In this document: positions 1 through 9,457 of the stretch, piece after piece
How positions within the stretch are numbered: position 1 is the stretch's first letter
Layout: every line of letters begins with the position of its first letter
Assembly: GCA_934097085.1 (NCBI GenBank)
Contig: CAKONK010000010.1
Span: 1-47,615 of the forward strand
Reading direction: 5' to 3'
DNA: 47,615 nt
Source: an uncultured Bacilli bacterium
GTDB taxonomy: Bacteria > Bacillota_I > Bacilli_A > RF39 > UBA660
Translations under genes and position numbers: made by a program
Notes under the pieces: generated by a model
Told to the model about the DNA's origin: nothing
The model's database searches: none
What the model saw: the letters and a program-made list of their open reading frames with translations, nothing else

Positions 1-230
1 TTGAAAAATCTCCATAGTTTCTTTTCAATAGAAGATTGATTAGAAAGAAAAGAATCGTCAATATAACATTTAGAAATGTCTAAAGTAGTAACATTTTCTG
101 CATTTATAATCGAAGTTATAATATGAGGAATCATTTTTGCTTGAGGTTTAGAAAGCTTAAAATTGATATTTTTAAAAAAATCACTTAATCCCTTTACAAC
201 TACCATTTCATTATTATATAATTTATTCAT
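1..230 (-). CDS. Transposase N-terminal fragment (cut by window edge)
   Basis: This is an open frame read on the - strand from an ATG at 230 to the window edge, about 76 residues. It starts MNKLYNNEMVVVKGL and continues with KPQAKMIPHIITSI and a region ending in KKLWRFF. The spacing of an N-terminal helical region followed by a KKLWRFF-like block resembles the start of IS4-type DDE transposases, but the catalytic residues lie outside the window. The upstream base run contains AGAAAGAGG, a plausible ribosome binding site. Alternatives are a remnant or another DNA-binding protein. The gene is oriented away from ackA. Confidence 0.5.
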   Translation of the reverse strand, partial: MNKLYNNEMVVVKGLSDFFKNINFKLSKPQAKMIPHIITSIINAENVTTLDISKCYIDDSFLSNQSSIEKKLWRFF

Positions 231-291
231 AAACAACCTCTTTCTATTTTTATTTTTGGTATATTAATAATAGCAAAAAAAGGTTGTTTTT

Positions 292-338
292 AAAAGGTAT
301 AAGAGTCATTCATTATTTAGTGACTATTTATACCTTTT
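292..338. terminator. Long imperfect hairpin between transposase fragment and ackA
   Basis: AAAAGGTATAA (292-302) pairs with TTATACCTTTT (328-338), and inside it AGTCA (304-308) pairs with TGACT (321-325). A T run follows on the + strand and an A run precedes it, so it could end transcription in either direction. It may equally be the end structure of the insertion sequence whose transposase begins at 230; no terminal repeat partner is visible in the window. Confidence 0.5.
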
Positions 339-448
339 TCTATTATTTAAAAAAGTGTCCGGTAATAAGACGCATATAGAATTGGATAAGGAATCTTGTA
401 TAATATGGTGTGTAAATTTTTAAAAAGTTACAAGCCATATTTTTTTAT

Positions 449-477
449 TTGACTGAATAGCTAAAATATAGTAAAAT
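449..477 (+). promoter_or_regulatory. Sigma-A-type promoter of ackA
   Basis: TTGACT (449-454), a 17-bp spacer and TAAAAT (472-477) match the housekeeping consensus. The start would fall near 484, leaving a short leader before the GGGGG ribosome binding site at 491-495. Confidence 0.6.
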
Positions 478-500
478 AATAGTATCGATTGGGGGATAAT

Positions 501-1742
501 ATGAAAGAAAAATATTTAATAATAAATGCTGGTAGTTCATCATTAAAGTTTTCACTTTATGAAATGCCAGAAAATAATGAAATTGTAAATGGAATCGTTG
601 AAAAAATTGGTGCTTTAGATAGTTCTTATACTCTTAAATTTAATGGACAAAAGATTAAAAAATCCAAAGAAATATTAAATCATGAACAGGCCACTAAAGT
701 AATGATGGAAGAACTTTTGCAAGATCATTTTATTAATGATATAAGTGAGATTGTTGGTGTAGGTCATAGAATACTTCATGGAGGAGAGTTTTATAATAGT
801 TCAGTACTTATTGATAATGAAGTTCTTGAAAATATTAAATCACTAACTAAACTTGGACCTCTTCATCATCCTGGTGAACTTGCGGGTATTTCAAGTATTA
901 GTAAAATTATGCCTAGTGTACCTCAGGTAGCGGTATTTGATACATCATTTCATCAAACAATGCCTAAAGAAAATTATTTATATGCTGTACCATATTCTTG
1001 GTATACAGAAAATGGCGTTAGAAAATATGGTTTTCATGGAACATCACATAGTTATATAACTGAAAAACTTAAAACCATTTATGGAGAAAATGTAAATGCA
1101 ATTATATGTCATATTGGATCTGGTGCTAGTGTATCTTGTATAAAAGATGGAAAATGCTATGATACCTCAATGGGGCTTACTCCTTTAGATGGACTTGTTA
1201 TGGGAACTAGATGTGGTGAAATAGATCCATCTATTATTGATTACATAAGTAAAGAAAGAGGACTTAGCATTTCGGAAATTAATGAAATATTAAATAAGAA
1301 AAGTGGCCTTTTAGGAATGTGCGGTAAAAATGATTTTAGAGATGTAACTGCCCTTGCGGAAAGTGGAAATGAAAACGCTATAAATGCTATAAAAATAATG
1401 GAAAATTCAATTGCTAAATATATTGCAAATTATTATGTAGAACTTAGTGGAAATGTTAATGCTCTAGTATTTACTGCTGGATGTGGTGAAAATGCTTGTA
1501 ATTTAAGAAAAGATATTATAGAAAAAATATCTTGTTTAGGTGTTACGCTTGATGAAGAAATGAATAATCAAATTGCAAGTTTTAAGGATATTCATGAAGG
1601 AATGATATCAAGTTTATTTGGTTCTACATTTGATTGTTTAGTTATACCAACAAATGAAGAATATATGATATTAAGTGATACTTATAATATAATTAAAGAT
1701 AGAAAAAATGTTAGGGTGCTAGAAAAGAAAAATAATGCATAA
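501..1742 (+). CDS. ackA: Acetate kinase
   Basis: Acetate kinase interconverts acetyl phosphate plus ADP and acetate plus ATP, the last step of fermentative ATP formation from acetyl-CoA. The 413-residue protein has the usual family length and all signature blocks: NAGSSSLKFSL at the start, HRILHGGEFY, VFDTSFHQTMP, YGFHGTSHSY, the TRCGEIDPS block and FTAGCGENA near the C-terminus. The start chosen is the ATG at 501 because GGGGG lies 5 bases upstream. An earlier TTG at 489 would overlap this ribosome binding site. No phosphotransacetylase gene is next to it. The 3' end overlaps the next gene by 8 bases, so the two are probably co-translated. Confidence 0.96.
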   Translation: MKEKYLIINAGSSSLKFSLYEMPENNEIVNGIVEKIGALDSSYTLKFNGQKIKKSKEILNHEQATKVMMEELLQDHFINDISEIVGVGHRILHGGEFYNSSVLIDNEVLENIKSLTKLGPLHHPGELAGISSISKIMPSVPQVAVFDTSFHQTMPKENYLYAVPYSWYTENGVRKYGFHGTSHSYITEKLKTIYGENVNAIICHIGSGASVSCIKDGKCYDTSMGLTPLDGLVMGTRCGEIDPSIIDYISKERGLSISEINEILNKKSGLLGMCGKNDFRDVTALAESGNENAINAIKIMENSIAKYIANYYVELSGNVNALVFTAGCGENACNLRKDIIEKISCLGVTLDEEMNNQIASFKDIHEGMISSLFGSTFDCLVIPTNEEYMILSDTYNIIKDRKNVRVLEKKNNA

Positions 1743-2397
1743 AGTCTATCTTGATGAAAAAGATGCATTAGATTATGTTAAAGAATCTATTGAAGAAGCG
1801 AAAATAAAATTAGTAGATATTAAAAATGCAAGGTATCATCATAATTCAGATTATCAAAATGCACCCTCTATAGTAAAACATGGTTTATTACCCATTGAAT
1901 CTTTACATGGCTTAGGAGTAAAAACATGCAGTGATAAATTTTTAAAATGCTGTGATGATACAACAAGTCATATAAATGGATGCGATGGAATTTCTTTAGC
2001 GGTCGTTGGAATGACTGATTTATATAAAGATGAGGATGAATTTGATCCTTTAGTGCCTCATAATATAGATTTTATTATATCTAGTGATGTATATGCTTAT
2101 AGAAATACAACAAATTATGGAAATGAATTTATATGTCCAAACTCTATTACTAATGATTTGATTAGAGCGGTAGATATTAGACTTCTTACACTGATAAATG
2201 AAGCTTTGGATAATAAACTTAATGATAATACTGAACAAGTTAAGTTGATACTTGAAAAATATAATGCACTCAAAAAAGTTTGCGAGCAAATGAAAAAATC
2301 AAATTTAGATGCTTATTTAAGAGAAATGTCGTTGAAGAAAACAACTTTAGATTATGAAAAAGTTGCATCTAATCCAATATTAAAATTAAAAAAATAA
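1735..2397 (+). CDS. Unknown protein, possible ADP-ribosyltransferase-like fold
   Basis: This 220-residue soluble protein starts inside the end of ackA (ATGCATAA overlap), suggesting translational coupling. I do not recognise the family. Residues 33-52 read ARYHHNSDYQNAPSIVKHGL, which has the shape of the opening of DarT-like and related ADP-ribosyltransferase folds (an aromatic-H, then N-x-x-S-I-x-x-x-GL). A later segment, NEFICPNSITNDLI, resembles the end of such folds, where a glutamate precedes a V/I-P-x-x-I stretch. The C-terminal third is charged and helical. The assignment is an inference from motif shape only. No antitoxin-like partner adjoins it; ackA and an SDR gene flank it. Confidence 0.45.
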   Translation: MHKVYLDEKDALDYVKESIEEAKIKLVDIKNARYHHNSDYQNAPSIVKHGLLPIESLHGLGVKTCSDKFLKCCDDTTSHINGCDGISLAVVGMTDLYKDEDEFDPLVPHNIDFIISSDVYAYRNTTNYGNEFICPNSITNDLIRAVDIRLLTLINEALDNKLNDNTEQVKLILEKYNALKKVCEQMKKSNLDAYLREMSLKKTTLDYEKVASNPILKLKK

Positions 2398-2404
2398 GAA
2401 ATCC

Positions 2405-2433
2405 TTGTTTTTTTAATTTTTTTTTAGTATAAT
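2405..2433 (+). promoter_or_regulatory. Sigma-A-type promoter of the SDR gene
   Basis: TTGTTT (2405-2410), a 17-bp T-rich spacer and a perfect TATAAT (2428-2433) lie 29 bp before the SDR start codon. AGGAAGGTG at 2448-2456 is the ribosome binding site. Confidence 0.55.
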
Positions 2434-2461
2434 TTTTTTGTAAGAATAGGAAGGTGAAATT

Positions 2462-3193
2462 ATGTTTGAAGGGAAAGTTGCAATAGTTACAGGAGGTGCA
2501 AGTGGAATAGGTTTAGCTACAGCAAAAAAACTTATTTTAAAAGGTGTTACAGTGGTTATTGCGGATATAAATGACAATATTGAGGATATTGCTTCATATT
2601 TAGGTAGTAATTGTTATGGAATTAAATGTGATGTTTCAAATGAAGAAGATGTAAAAAGAGTAGTAAAGGTAACTTTAGAAAATTATCATAAAATTGATTA
2701 TTTAGTTGCTAATGCTGGTATAGGTGGTAATGCTAATAAGCCACATGAACTTTCATATGAAGATTATAATAAGGTTATTTCTATTAATCAAAATGGTATA
2801 TTTTTATTTAATAAATATGTTATTGAACAAATGCTTAAAACTGGCGGAGGATCAATTGTTAATACTTCCTCAATGTTTGGAGTTGTAGGCACTAATTCAG
2901 CATTTGCATATTCTGTAAGTAAAGGTGCCATTAATAATATGACAAGAAGTTTAGCTTTAACTTATGCAAAAGATAATATAAGAGTTAATGCAGTTGCTCC
3001 AGGATATGTGGATACACCAATTTTAAAGGATGTTCCAAAAGAATATAAGGATGTAATGGCATCAAGTATTCCAATGGGAAGACTTGGCAAAGATAATGAA
3101 GTAGCTAGTTTAATATGCTTTTTATTAAGCGATGAAGCTTCATTTATTACCGGAGACATTGTATCTGTAGATGGCGGATTTACCGCAGCATAA
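2462..3193 (+). CDS. Short-chain dehydrogenase/reductase (FabG-like)
   Basis: This is a classical SDR of 243 residues. It has the cofactor motif TGGASGIG at 10-17, an acidic residue (D35) at the end of the second beta strand that favours NAD(H), NAG at 84-86, and the catalytic set S136/S137, Y150 and K154 in YSVSK. The C-terminus, VSVDGGFTA, is typical for the family. The reaction is oxidation or reduction of an alcohol/carbonyl substrate that cannot be named from sequence. It is not in a fatty-acid synthesis cluster, so a specific FabG role is unsupported. It has its own promoter and appears to be a single-gene unit. Confidence 0.9.
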   Translation: MFEGKVAIVTGGASGIGLATAKKLILKGVTVVIADINDNIEDIASYLGSNCYGIKCDVSNEEDVKRVVKVTLENYHKIDYLVANAGIGGNANKPHELSYEDYNKVISINQNGIFLFNKYVIEQMLKTGGGSIVNTSSMFGVVGTNSAFAYSVSKGAINNMTRSLALTYAKDNIRVNAVAPGYVDTPILKDVPKEYKDVMASSIPMGRLGKDNEVASLICFLLSDEASFITGDIVSVDGGFTAA

Positions 3194-3253
3194 AAAATCT
3201 ATTTACTTTTAAAATTATTTTTGATATTATTAGTTTGGATGTAAAAGTATAAG

Positions 3254-3280
3254 TAGGAGTTAGATTTAACTTCTATTTTT
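3254..3280 (+). terminator. Hairpin terminator or attenuator before the ABC exporter gene
   Basis: TAGGAGTTA (3254-3262) pairs with TAACTTCTA (3267-3275) over 9 bp with one G-U pair and a GATT loop. T5 follows. It lies between the SDR gene and the ABC gene and could end the former or attenuate the latter. Confidence 0.5.
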
Positions 3281-3298
3281 TAGTTAAAGGAGGTATTT

Positions 3299-5656
3299 AT
3301 GTTAAAACTAGAAAATATTACAAAAATTTATGATGGCAAAAATTTTAAACAAAAAGCCTTAAATGAAGTTAATCTATCATTTAGAAAAAACGAATTTGTC
3401 TCTATTTTAGGACCAAGCGGTTCAGGAAAAACAACACTATTAAATATTATTGGGGGACTTGATAAATATACCTCAGGAGATTTAATTATTGAAGGTGTAA
3501 GTACTAAAAATTATAAAGATGCTTCATGGGATGCATATCGTAATAAAAAAATTGGCTTTGTATTTCAAAATTATAATTTAATTTCCCATCAAACAGTTCT
3601 TTCTAATGTAATTTTAGCATTAACTATAAGTGGCATTACTAAAAAGGAAAGGATTAAAAGAGCTAAAAAAGTTTTAGAGGATGTTGGCTTAAAAGAACAT
3701 ATAAATAAAAAGCCGACTCAACTTTCTGGAGGCCAGATGCAAAGAGTTGCAATTGCAAGAGCACTTGTTACTAATCCAGATATTATTTTAGCGGACGAAC
3801 CCACTGGGGCACTTGATAGCGAAACATCGGTTCAAATAATGAAGATTTTAAAAAATATTTCTAAAGAAAAACTTGTAATAATGGTAACTCATAATAGTGA
3901 GCTTGCAAGCCTTTACTCTGATAGAATTATATCACTTAAAGATGGAGTTATTATAAATGATACTAATCCATATGTAAATGAAATGAAGAAAGAAAAAACA
4001 AGTAAAATTAAAAATAAATCAATGAGTTTTTTTACATCTTTATCTTTGTCATTTAATAATTTACTTACTAAAAAATTTAGAACAATGTTAGTTTCTTTTG
4101 CAGGATCAATAGGCATTATAGGTATTGCCTTAATTTTATCTTTATCTTCAGGAGCAACAAAATACATTGATAAAACTGAAAGAGAAACACTTGCATCTTA
4201 TCCAATTACAATATCTAAAAATGAACCCAATTATGGTTTAATAATTGGAAATAATAATAGTGAAACCGAAAATAAAAAGTGTAAAAAAAATATCTTATGT
4301 ATATATGATGATATATCAAATAACCCTTATGTTCAAAAAAAGAACTATTTAAAAATTAATAATTTAACAAAATTTAAAAATGCTCTTGATAATAATATTC
4401 AAAATATTAATGACTTTGTTTTAGATATTAAATATTCATATAATGTTAATTTAGAAATATATAATTTTAAAACTCAAAAGAAGATTAGCAGTATTGTAGA
4501 TAATTATGAAACATCCATTTTTAGTGAACTTATTGATAATAATGATTTAATAAATGAACAATATGATTTATTATATGGAAAATATCCTGAAAAATATAAT
4601 GAACTTGTATTAGTAGTCGATGATGATGGACAAATACCATTAAGTATTATTTACGCCCTTGATTTAATAAAGGACTTTAATATAAATGATTACTTAAATA
4701 AAAAAGATAAACCAGATTTAAGCATTAGTTATGAAAATATCGTTAATGAAAAATATAAGTTATTAATTACCCCAAATTACTATGAAAAGGTTAATGGTGT
4801 GTGGGAAAATAAAAGTAATGATAAAGAATATTTAAATAGAATAATTCAAAATAAAGAAGATATTAGTATTGTTGGAATTTTAAAAATAAAAAATAGTGCA
4901 GTAAATGATTCAAGTGGATATATTGGTTATCCAAAAGCTTTAGCTAATTATATTGTATCTAAAACCTTAGAAGAGAATATTGTACAAGAGCAACTACAAA
5001 ATAAAGATATTAATATTTTAACAAATCAAAAATTTGATGATAATTTTAATTATGATGATATATGTACTTTACTTGGTATAAGTGATATAGATAATCCAAC
5101 AAAAATAAATATTTATCCAAAAAATTTTGAAGCTAAAGAAAAAATTGAAGGCATATTAAATAAATATAATGAAGAAGCCATAGAAGATGATAAAATATTG
5201 TATACTGATTTTGTTAAAATTCTAATGAATGGAATAAATACAATAATTAATGTTATTACCTATATCTTAGTGGCATTTGTTGCTATAAGTTTAATTGTTT
5301 CGTCAATTATGATTGCTATTATTACTTATATTAGTGTACTTGAAAGGACTAAGGAAATCGGCATCTTAAGAGCAATTGGTGCTAGTAAAAAAGACATAAG
5401 TAGAATCTTTAATGCGGAAACTATAATTGAGGGTGCTTTTGCTGGCAGTTTAGGAATACTTTTAACGCTTTTATTAAATAAAGTAGTGGATAAGATAGTA
5501 TATAATTTATCATCTGTGGCTAATATTACACACTTATCTTTTTGTGCTTGTATCATTTTAGTACTAATGAGTATTTTTTTAAGCTTTATCGCAGGATTAA
5601 TTCCTTCGAAAATTGCAAGTAAAAAGGATCCAGTAATATCACTTCGTAGTGAATAA
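3299..5656 (+). CDS. MacB-like ABC transporter, ATPase fused to FtsX-type permease
   Basis: This is a 785-residue fusion. Residues 1-230 form an ABC ATPase with Walker A GPSGSGKT (about 38-45), Q-loop, signature LSGGQMQR (about 141), and Walker B ILADEPTGA followed by an H-loop (MVTHN). The rest is an FtsX/MacB permease with one membrane helix near residue 265, a large extracytoplasmic domain (about 285-640) and three C-terminal helices containing ERTKEIGILRAIGAS, the hallmark of this permease type. Members export peptides or lipids or act in envelope stress; the substrate here is unknown. AAAGGAGG precedes the ATG. The next gene starts within its last codons. Confidence 0.9.
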   Translation: MLKLENITKIYDGKNFKQKALNEVNLSFRKNEFVSILGPSGSGKTTLLNIIGGLDKYTSGDLIIEGVSTKNYKDASWDAYRNKKIGFVFQNYNLISHQTVLSNVILALTISGITKKERIKRAKKVLEDVGLKEHINKKPTQLSGGQMQRVAIARALVTNPDIILADEPTGALDSETSVQIMKILKNISKEKLVIMVTHNSELASLYSDRIISLKDGVIINDTNPYVNEMKKEKTSKIKNKSMSFFTSLSLSFNNLLTKKFRTMLVSFAGSIGIIGIALILSLSSGATKYIDKTERETLASYPITISKNEPNYGLIIGNNNSETENKKCKKNILCIYDDISNNPYVQKKNYLKINNLTKFKNALDNNIQNINDFVLDIKYSYNVNLEIYNFKTQKKISSIVDNYETSIFSELIDNNDLINEQYDLLYGKYPEKYNELVLVVDDDGQIPLSIIYALDLIKDFNINDYLNKKDKPDLSISYENIVNEKYKLLITPNYYEKVNGVWENKSNDKEYLNRIIQNKEDISIVGILKIKNSAVNDSSGYIGYPKALANYIVSKTLEENIVQEQLQNKDINILTNQKFDDNFNYDDICTLLGISDIDNPTKINIYPKNFEAKEKIEGILNKYNEEAIEDDKILYTDFVKILMNGINTIINVITYILVAFVAISLIVSSIMIAIITYISVLERTKEIGILRAIGASKKDISRIFNAETIIEGAFAGSLGILLTLLLNKVVDKIVYNLSSVANITHLSFCACIILVLMSIFLSFIAGLIPSKIASKKDPVISLRSE

Positions 5657-5669
5657 TATAATTATAGTA

Positions 5670-6758
5670 ATGAAAAAGTTAAAAACATTACTTTTAATTA
5701 TTGTTACTTTAATGGCATTATATGGCATCGTTATGATATATTCGGCTTCAAGCGTTTGGGCTGAATATAAATTTAATGATGCTTTTCATTTTGCAAAATT
5801 ACAATTTGTATTTTTTATTATTAGTTTTTTGTGTATGTTTATTGTAAGAAAAATAGATTATAATTTATATAAAAAACATGCAAATAAGATTCTTTTGATA
5901 AGCTTTATTTTGTTAATATTAGTTTTAATTCCAGGTTTAGGAACTTTAAGAAATGGTTCAAGAAGTTGGTTTAAAATAGGACCATTTGGTCTTCAACCTA
6001 GTGAAATAGCTAAAGTAAGTTTAATTATTTTCCTTTCAAAATATTTAGAGAAAAATCAAAATAACTTAAATGATATTAAAAAAAGTATATTACCAGTTTT
6101 GGGAATTATTTTCTTGTTCTTTGGACTTATCATGCTAGAACCTGATTTTGGTACAGGAATGGTTATTGTTTTATCACTTATGCTTATTTTATTTATAAGT
6201 GGTGTAAAACTAAAATTTTTTGCTTCATTAGGTATATTAGGAATTTTAGGAATAGCTGGGCTTATTATTATTGCACCATATCGACTTAAAAGAATTATAT
6301 CTTTTTTGAATCCATGGTCTGATCCCTTAGGTAGTGGTTATCAAATTATTCAATCACTTTATGCTATAGGCCCTGCAGGATTATTAGGCCTTGGTTTTGG
6401 TAAATCTATTCAAAAACAATTTTATCTTCCTGAACCTCAAACTGATTTTATATTTGCTATTATTTGTGAGGAATTTGGCCTTGTCGGAGCAATAAGTGTA
6501 ATAGTTTTATTTATTAGTTTATTTTATATTATTTTAAAAATATCACTAAAACAAAGTAATTTATTTGCAAAATATTTATCTTTTGGACTTGGCATGCAAA
6601 TAATACTTCAAGGGACTCTTAATTTATGTGTAGTAACCTCACTTATACCAGTAACTGGCGTAACGCTTCCATTTTTCTCTTATGGTGGTTCATCACTACT
6701 TGTTAGTATGATAAGCATAGGAATAATACTTAATATTTGTGGAAATGGTAAATCATAA
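5670..6758 (+). CDS. ftsW: SEDS peptidoglycan glycosyltransferase, FtsW/SpoVE type
   Basis: This is an integral membrane protein of 362 residues with about ten helices. SEDS proteins polymerise lipid II into glycan strands with a partner PBP. The NGSRSWFKIG and LQPSEIAK blocks, SGYQIIQSLYAIGPAG and YLPEPQTDFIFAI are closer to FtsW/SpoVE than to RodA. The final YGGSS motif is present. An in-frame GTG at 5649 overlaps the ABC gene, but the ATG at 5670 gives the usual short basic start MKKLK. Neither has a strong ribosome binding site, which suggests coupling to the upstream gene. Whether it serves division or elongation cannot be decided here. Confidence 0.85.
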   Translation: MKKLKTLLLIIVTLMALYGIVMIYSASSVWAEYKFNDAFHFAKLQFVFFIISFLCMFIVRKIDYNLYKKHANKILLISFILLILVLIPGLGTLRNGSRSWFKIGPFGLQPSEIAKVSLIIFLSKYLEKNQNNLNDIKKSILPVLGIIFLFFGLIMLEPDFGTGMVIVLSLMLILFISGVKLKFFASLGILGILGIAGLIIIAPYRLKRIISFLNPWSDPLGSGYQIIQSLYAIGPAGLLGLGFGKSIQKQFYLPEPQTDFIFAIICEEFGLVGAISVIVLFISLFYIILKISLKQSNLFAKYLSFGLGMQIILQGTLNLCVVTSLIPVTGVTLPFFSYGGSSLLVSMISIGIILNICGNGKS

Positions 6759-6882
6759 AAAGATATTTCATTATAAACCGGTTATTAGAAAATGACTGTT
6801 AATAATCATTTCATATTTAAATTTTTATTTAAAAGGAGAATAAGTATTTTTCTTTGTTTATCATGCATTTTTATAATATTCA

Positions 6883-6912
6883 TTTACTATCTAATGACTG
6901 ATATGTTATAAT
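6883..6912 (+). promoter_or_regulatory. Promoter of the nucleotidyltransferase/PHP-like gene unit
   Basis: TTTACT (6883-6888), an 18-bp spacer and a perfect TATAAT (6907-6912) lie in the 190-bp gap after ftsW. GGAGG at 6940-6944 precedes the ATG at 6951. Confidence 0.6.
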
Positions 6913-6950
6913 GTTTAATAGATATAGTACATAGTATTGGAGGTAGTTAT

Positions 6951-9263
6951 ATGGAAAGTAGTTTAGTAAAGCAACAATTAATAATCACATATGTTCAAAA
7001 TGTTGCTAATCAACTAAACCAACAATATAATGGCATTATAAACGAAGAAAAACTTAAACGCGCTATCAAAATGTTTAAAGATTCAGAACTACCATATGAG
7101 GAAGTTGTTAAACAAATAAATGAGTTAGTTGAAAATACTATTCGTATTTATCTTGAAGAGCAAGAAAAAAGATTTAATCCAGAATTTGTAAAGAAAAATC
7201 ATGAGCAAATATATAGTAAGTTAGAGATTTTAGTAAAAAAATTAAATGAAAATAATATTGATTATCAACTTGCAGGTGCTCTTTGTGCTTATATAAAATA
7301 TGGTGTAGAATCAAATAGAACTCATGATGATATTGATATAAATTTAAACGAAAATGATATTGATAAATTCAAAAAAGTTTGTGAAGAAATGGGTTTACAA
7401 TTTCACGATAATCGATTAACCACAACAAGAGTTTTAAAAAATGGTATTCCATCTGGCGAACATGAAGTATTAGCTACTTTGGATGGTTCCGACTTTCATA
7501 TTGGTGCTTTTTGCTTTGAAAGAAAACAAGATGGAACAATTATTAACAAGGGTTATTACCATGATGATACAGGCCAAGTCTTTACTAGAGATGAAATAAT
7601 GAAACCTGAATTAGCAAAAGAAATTTTTGGAAAAGAGCAAGTGGATTTTAAAGGCCAAAAATTAATAATTACACCGCCAGAATTTGTATATAGACTAAAA
7701 AAATATACTAAAAGTGATAAAGATTTAGCTGATATTAATTTTATGGAAGGTAGAATTGATAAAAATAAATTAGAACAAATTGATAGGTTATCAAAAACCT
7801 CGGTGGTAAAGCATACTAAAGTCAAAGAAGTTTTTCAAAAATTTAATTATAATATTCAAGTAAACGATATTTATAATACAGGCGATATATTAGAACACGC
7901 TAGAAAAAATGGTATTACAAGTATTGGGTTTACTTGCAATATACCAGAGCCGGATCTTGTCCTGCCAGATGAAGATCATAAAATGCTACATTCTGAAGTA
8001 GAGGATTATATAAACTTTATTAATAAAATGAAAAATGCTAATCCAGATATGACAATATTATCAGGGTTTGAAGCAGAATTTGATCCTATGAAAGAGGCCT
8101 TTTTAGGGGAAATGAGAGAAAAAGTTGATTACATGATTTTAAGGCAGAACTCTGTTTCTAAAGGGTTAATGAATGTAACCGTAATTAATAATCCAAATTA
8201 TCCTATAGAATATGCAAATATGATATCAAAAGCGATAGATAGTGGAATATTTGATATTGTTTCTCATCCAGATGAGTTTATGCAGTTTAGGGACACTATG
8301 GATAATGAAGAGTCTAAAAAATTATTTGATGAAAATAGTGTTATTGCTAGTCAAATTATATGTGAAAAAGCAAGAGATATGGGATTACCTATAGAACTAA
8401 ATTTAACCTCTTTTGCATTAAATCAAAACCTTGCTTTTTGGAAAATAGCACAAGAAATTGAAGGTTTACATGTATTAAAAAATGCAGACTTATTACAAAC
8501 AAAGCAGAACTTTGATGAAGTAACGCAAATGTTAAATGATAAAATTATTCATACTGATTACAATCCCATTGTTGCAAGAAAAAACAATTCAGAATTACAA
8601 GAGGCTTTTAAAAACAATCAAAAAAATGCATTGACTTTTGAAACTCATATGATAAATAGCATTGTAAATGGTGCTTTAGCTAACACTGATTCTGAACTGG
8701 ATGCCAATACTTTAGCGGATATAATTGATACATCTTTAAATAATGTTAGTCAAAGCTGCACAAAATTCGCAACTGAAAAAGGAAAGTCTTTAGTAAAGGA
8801 AGTATCAACTCTTTCTGAAGCTGATGATTTATCAGTAGAGGATAAAAAATATAAAATTGAAAGAAAAAAGCAAGCTTATGAAGAAACAAAGCAAGTTTTA
8901 GAAAACCAACAAAAAGCAATAGGAAATGCTAAAAATAATGTCTTAAATGCAATGAATATGGGATGTGAAACTAAAATGGAATATTCAAATATGATTGCTC
9001 AAATGACACAATATCAATCAACAAAAGAGTTATCTCAAAAACCACTACTTGAAAGCCATATTGCTGAATTTAGACAATCAAAACTTGAACAAAAATCTTA
9101 TTCTCAAGAATATGGGCAAGTAAGAAAAAAGGAAAAGAAAAATGATAATAATTTTTCTGGCGGTTTTGCAAATGCAATATTTATAATTTTTGTTGTATCG
9201 CTTTTCATAATAGGGGCAATTGGCATTGGCTATATTCTTCATAAAATTGGTATAGGAGGCTAA
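6951..9263 (+). CDS. Nucleotidyltransferase-like plus PHP-like domain protein with C-terminal membrane anchor
   Basis: This 770-residue protein is probably composite. Residues 1-95 are helical and charged. About 95-285 resembles a MNT-type nucleotidyltransferase or substrate-recognition domain, with ALCAYIKYG then RTHDDIDINL (about residue 122) in the place of the catalytic Asp pair, and later EFVYRLKKYTKSDKD. About 310-545 follows the order of a histidinol-phosphatase-type PHP domain (HARKNGITSIGF, LSGFEAEF, VSHPDEF, IELNLTSF). However, the early HxH and the middle His are missing, so metal catalysis is doubtful. About 590-735 is coiled coil, and 742-762 is a membrane helix. It starts a three-gene unit with the next two ORFs. 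The function is unknown; an AbiE-like or tRNA-directed role is only a guess. Confidence 0.6.
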   Translation: MESSLVKQQLIITYVQNVANQLNQQYNGIINEEKLKRAIKMFKDSELPYEEVVKQINELVENTIRIYLEEQEKRFNPEFVKKNHEQIYSKLEILVKKLNENNIDYQLAGALCAYIKYGVESNRTHDDIDINLNENDIDKFKKVCEEMGLQFHDNRLTTTRVLKNGIPSGEHEVLATLDGSDFHIGAFCFERKQDGTIINKGYYHDDTGQVFTRDEIMKPELAKEIFGKEQVDFKGQKLIITPPEFVYRLKKYTKSDKDLADINFMEGRIDKNKLEQIDRLSKTSVVKHTKVKEVFQKFNYNIQVNDIYNTGDILEHARKNGITSIGFTCNIPEPDLVLPDEDHKMLHSEVEDYINFINKMKNANPDMTILSGFEAEFDPMKEAFLGEMREKVDYMILRQNSVSKGLMNVTVINNPNYPIEYANMISKAIDSGIFDIVSHPDEFMQFRDTMDNEESKKLFDENSVIASQIICEKARDMGLPIELNLTSFALNQNLAFWKIAQEIEGLHVLKNADLLQTKQNFDEVTQMLNDKIIHTDYNPIVARKNNSELQEAFKNNQKNALTFETHMINSIVNGALANTDSELDANTLADIIDTSLNNVSQSCTKFATEKGKSLVKEVSTLSEADDLSVEDKKYKIERKKQAYEETKQVLENQQKAIGNAKNNVLNAMNMGCETKMEYSNMIAQMTQYQSTKELSQKPLLESHIAEFRQSKLEQKSYSQEYGQVRKKEKKNDNNFSGGFANAIFIIFVVSLFIIGAIGIGYILHKIGIGG

Positions 9264-9264
9264 A

Positions 9265-9453
9265 ATGGAAAATAAAGATGTATTAGAAACTAATTTTAAA
9301 AGTACTGAAAATGAGCAAAAAAATAGTGAACAAGATATAGATAAGGCACAATATAAATATTTAAAAGAACTAAATAAGAAATTAATTTTATTTAAGAAAA
9401 ATGAACAAGTTAATAAAGGCACTGATGAAAGTTCAAAAGAAATAAGAAGGTAA
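9265..9453 (+). CDS. Small charged protein of unknown function
   Basis: A 62-residue protein rich in Lys, Glu and Asn, with one amphipathic helix (about 27-48) and no membrane segment. Its ATG follows the previous stop by one base, and GGAGG lies inside the end of the upstream gene, so it is translated from the same mRNA. The 1643-residue gene starts 4 bases after its stop. The packing suggests that the three proteins work together; no family is recognised. Confidence 0.6.
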   Translation: MENKDVLETNFKSTENEQKNSEQDIDKAQYKYLKELNKKLILFKKNEQVNKGTDESSKEIRR

Positions 9454-9457
9454 TAGT

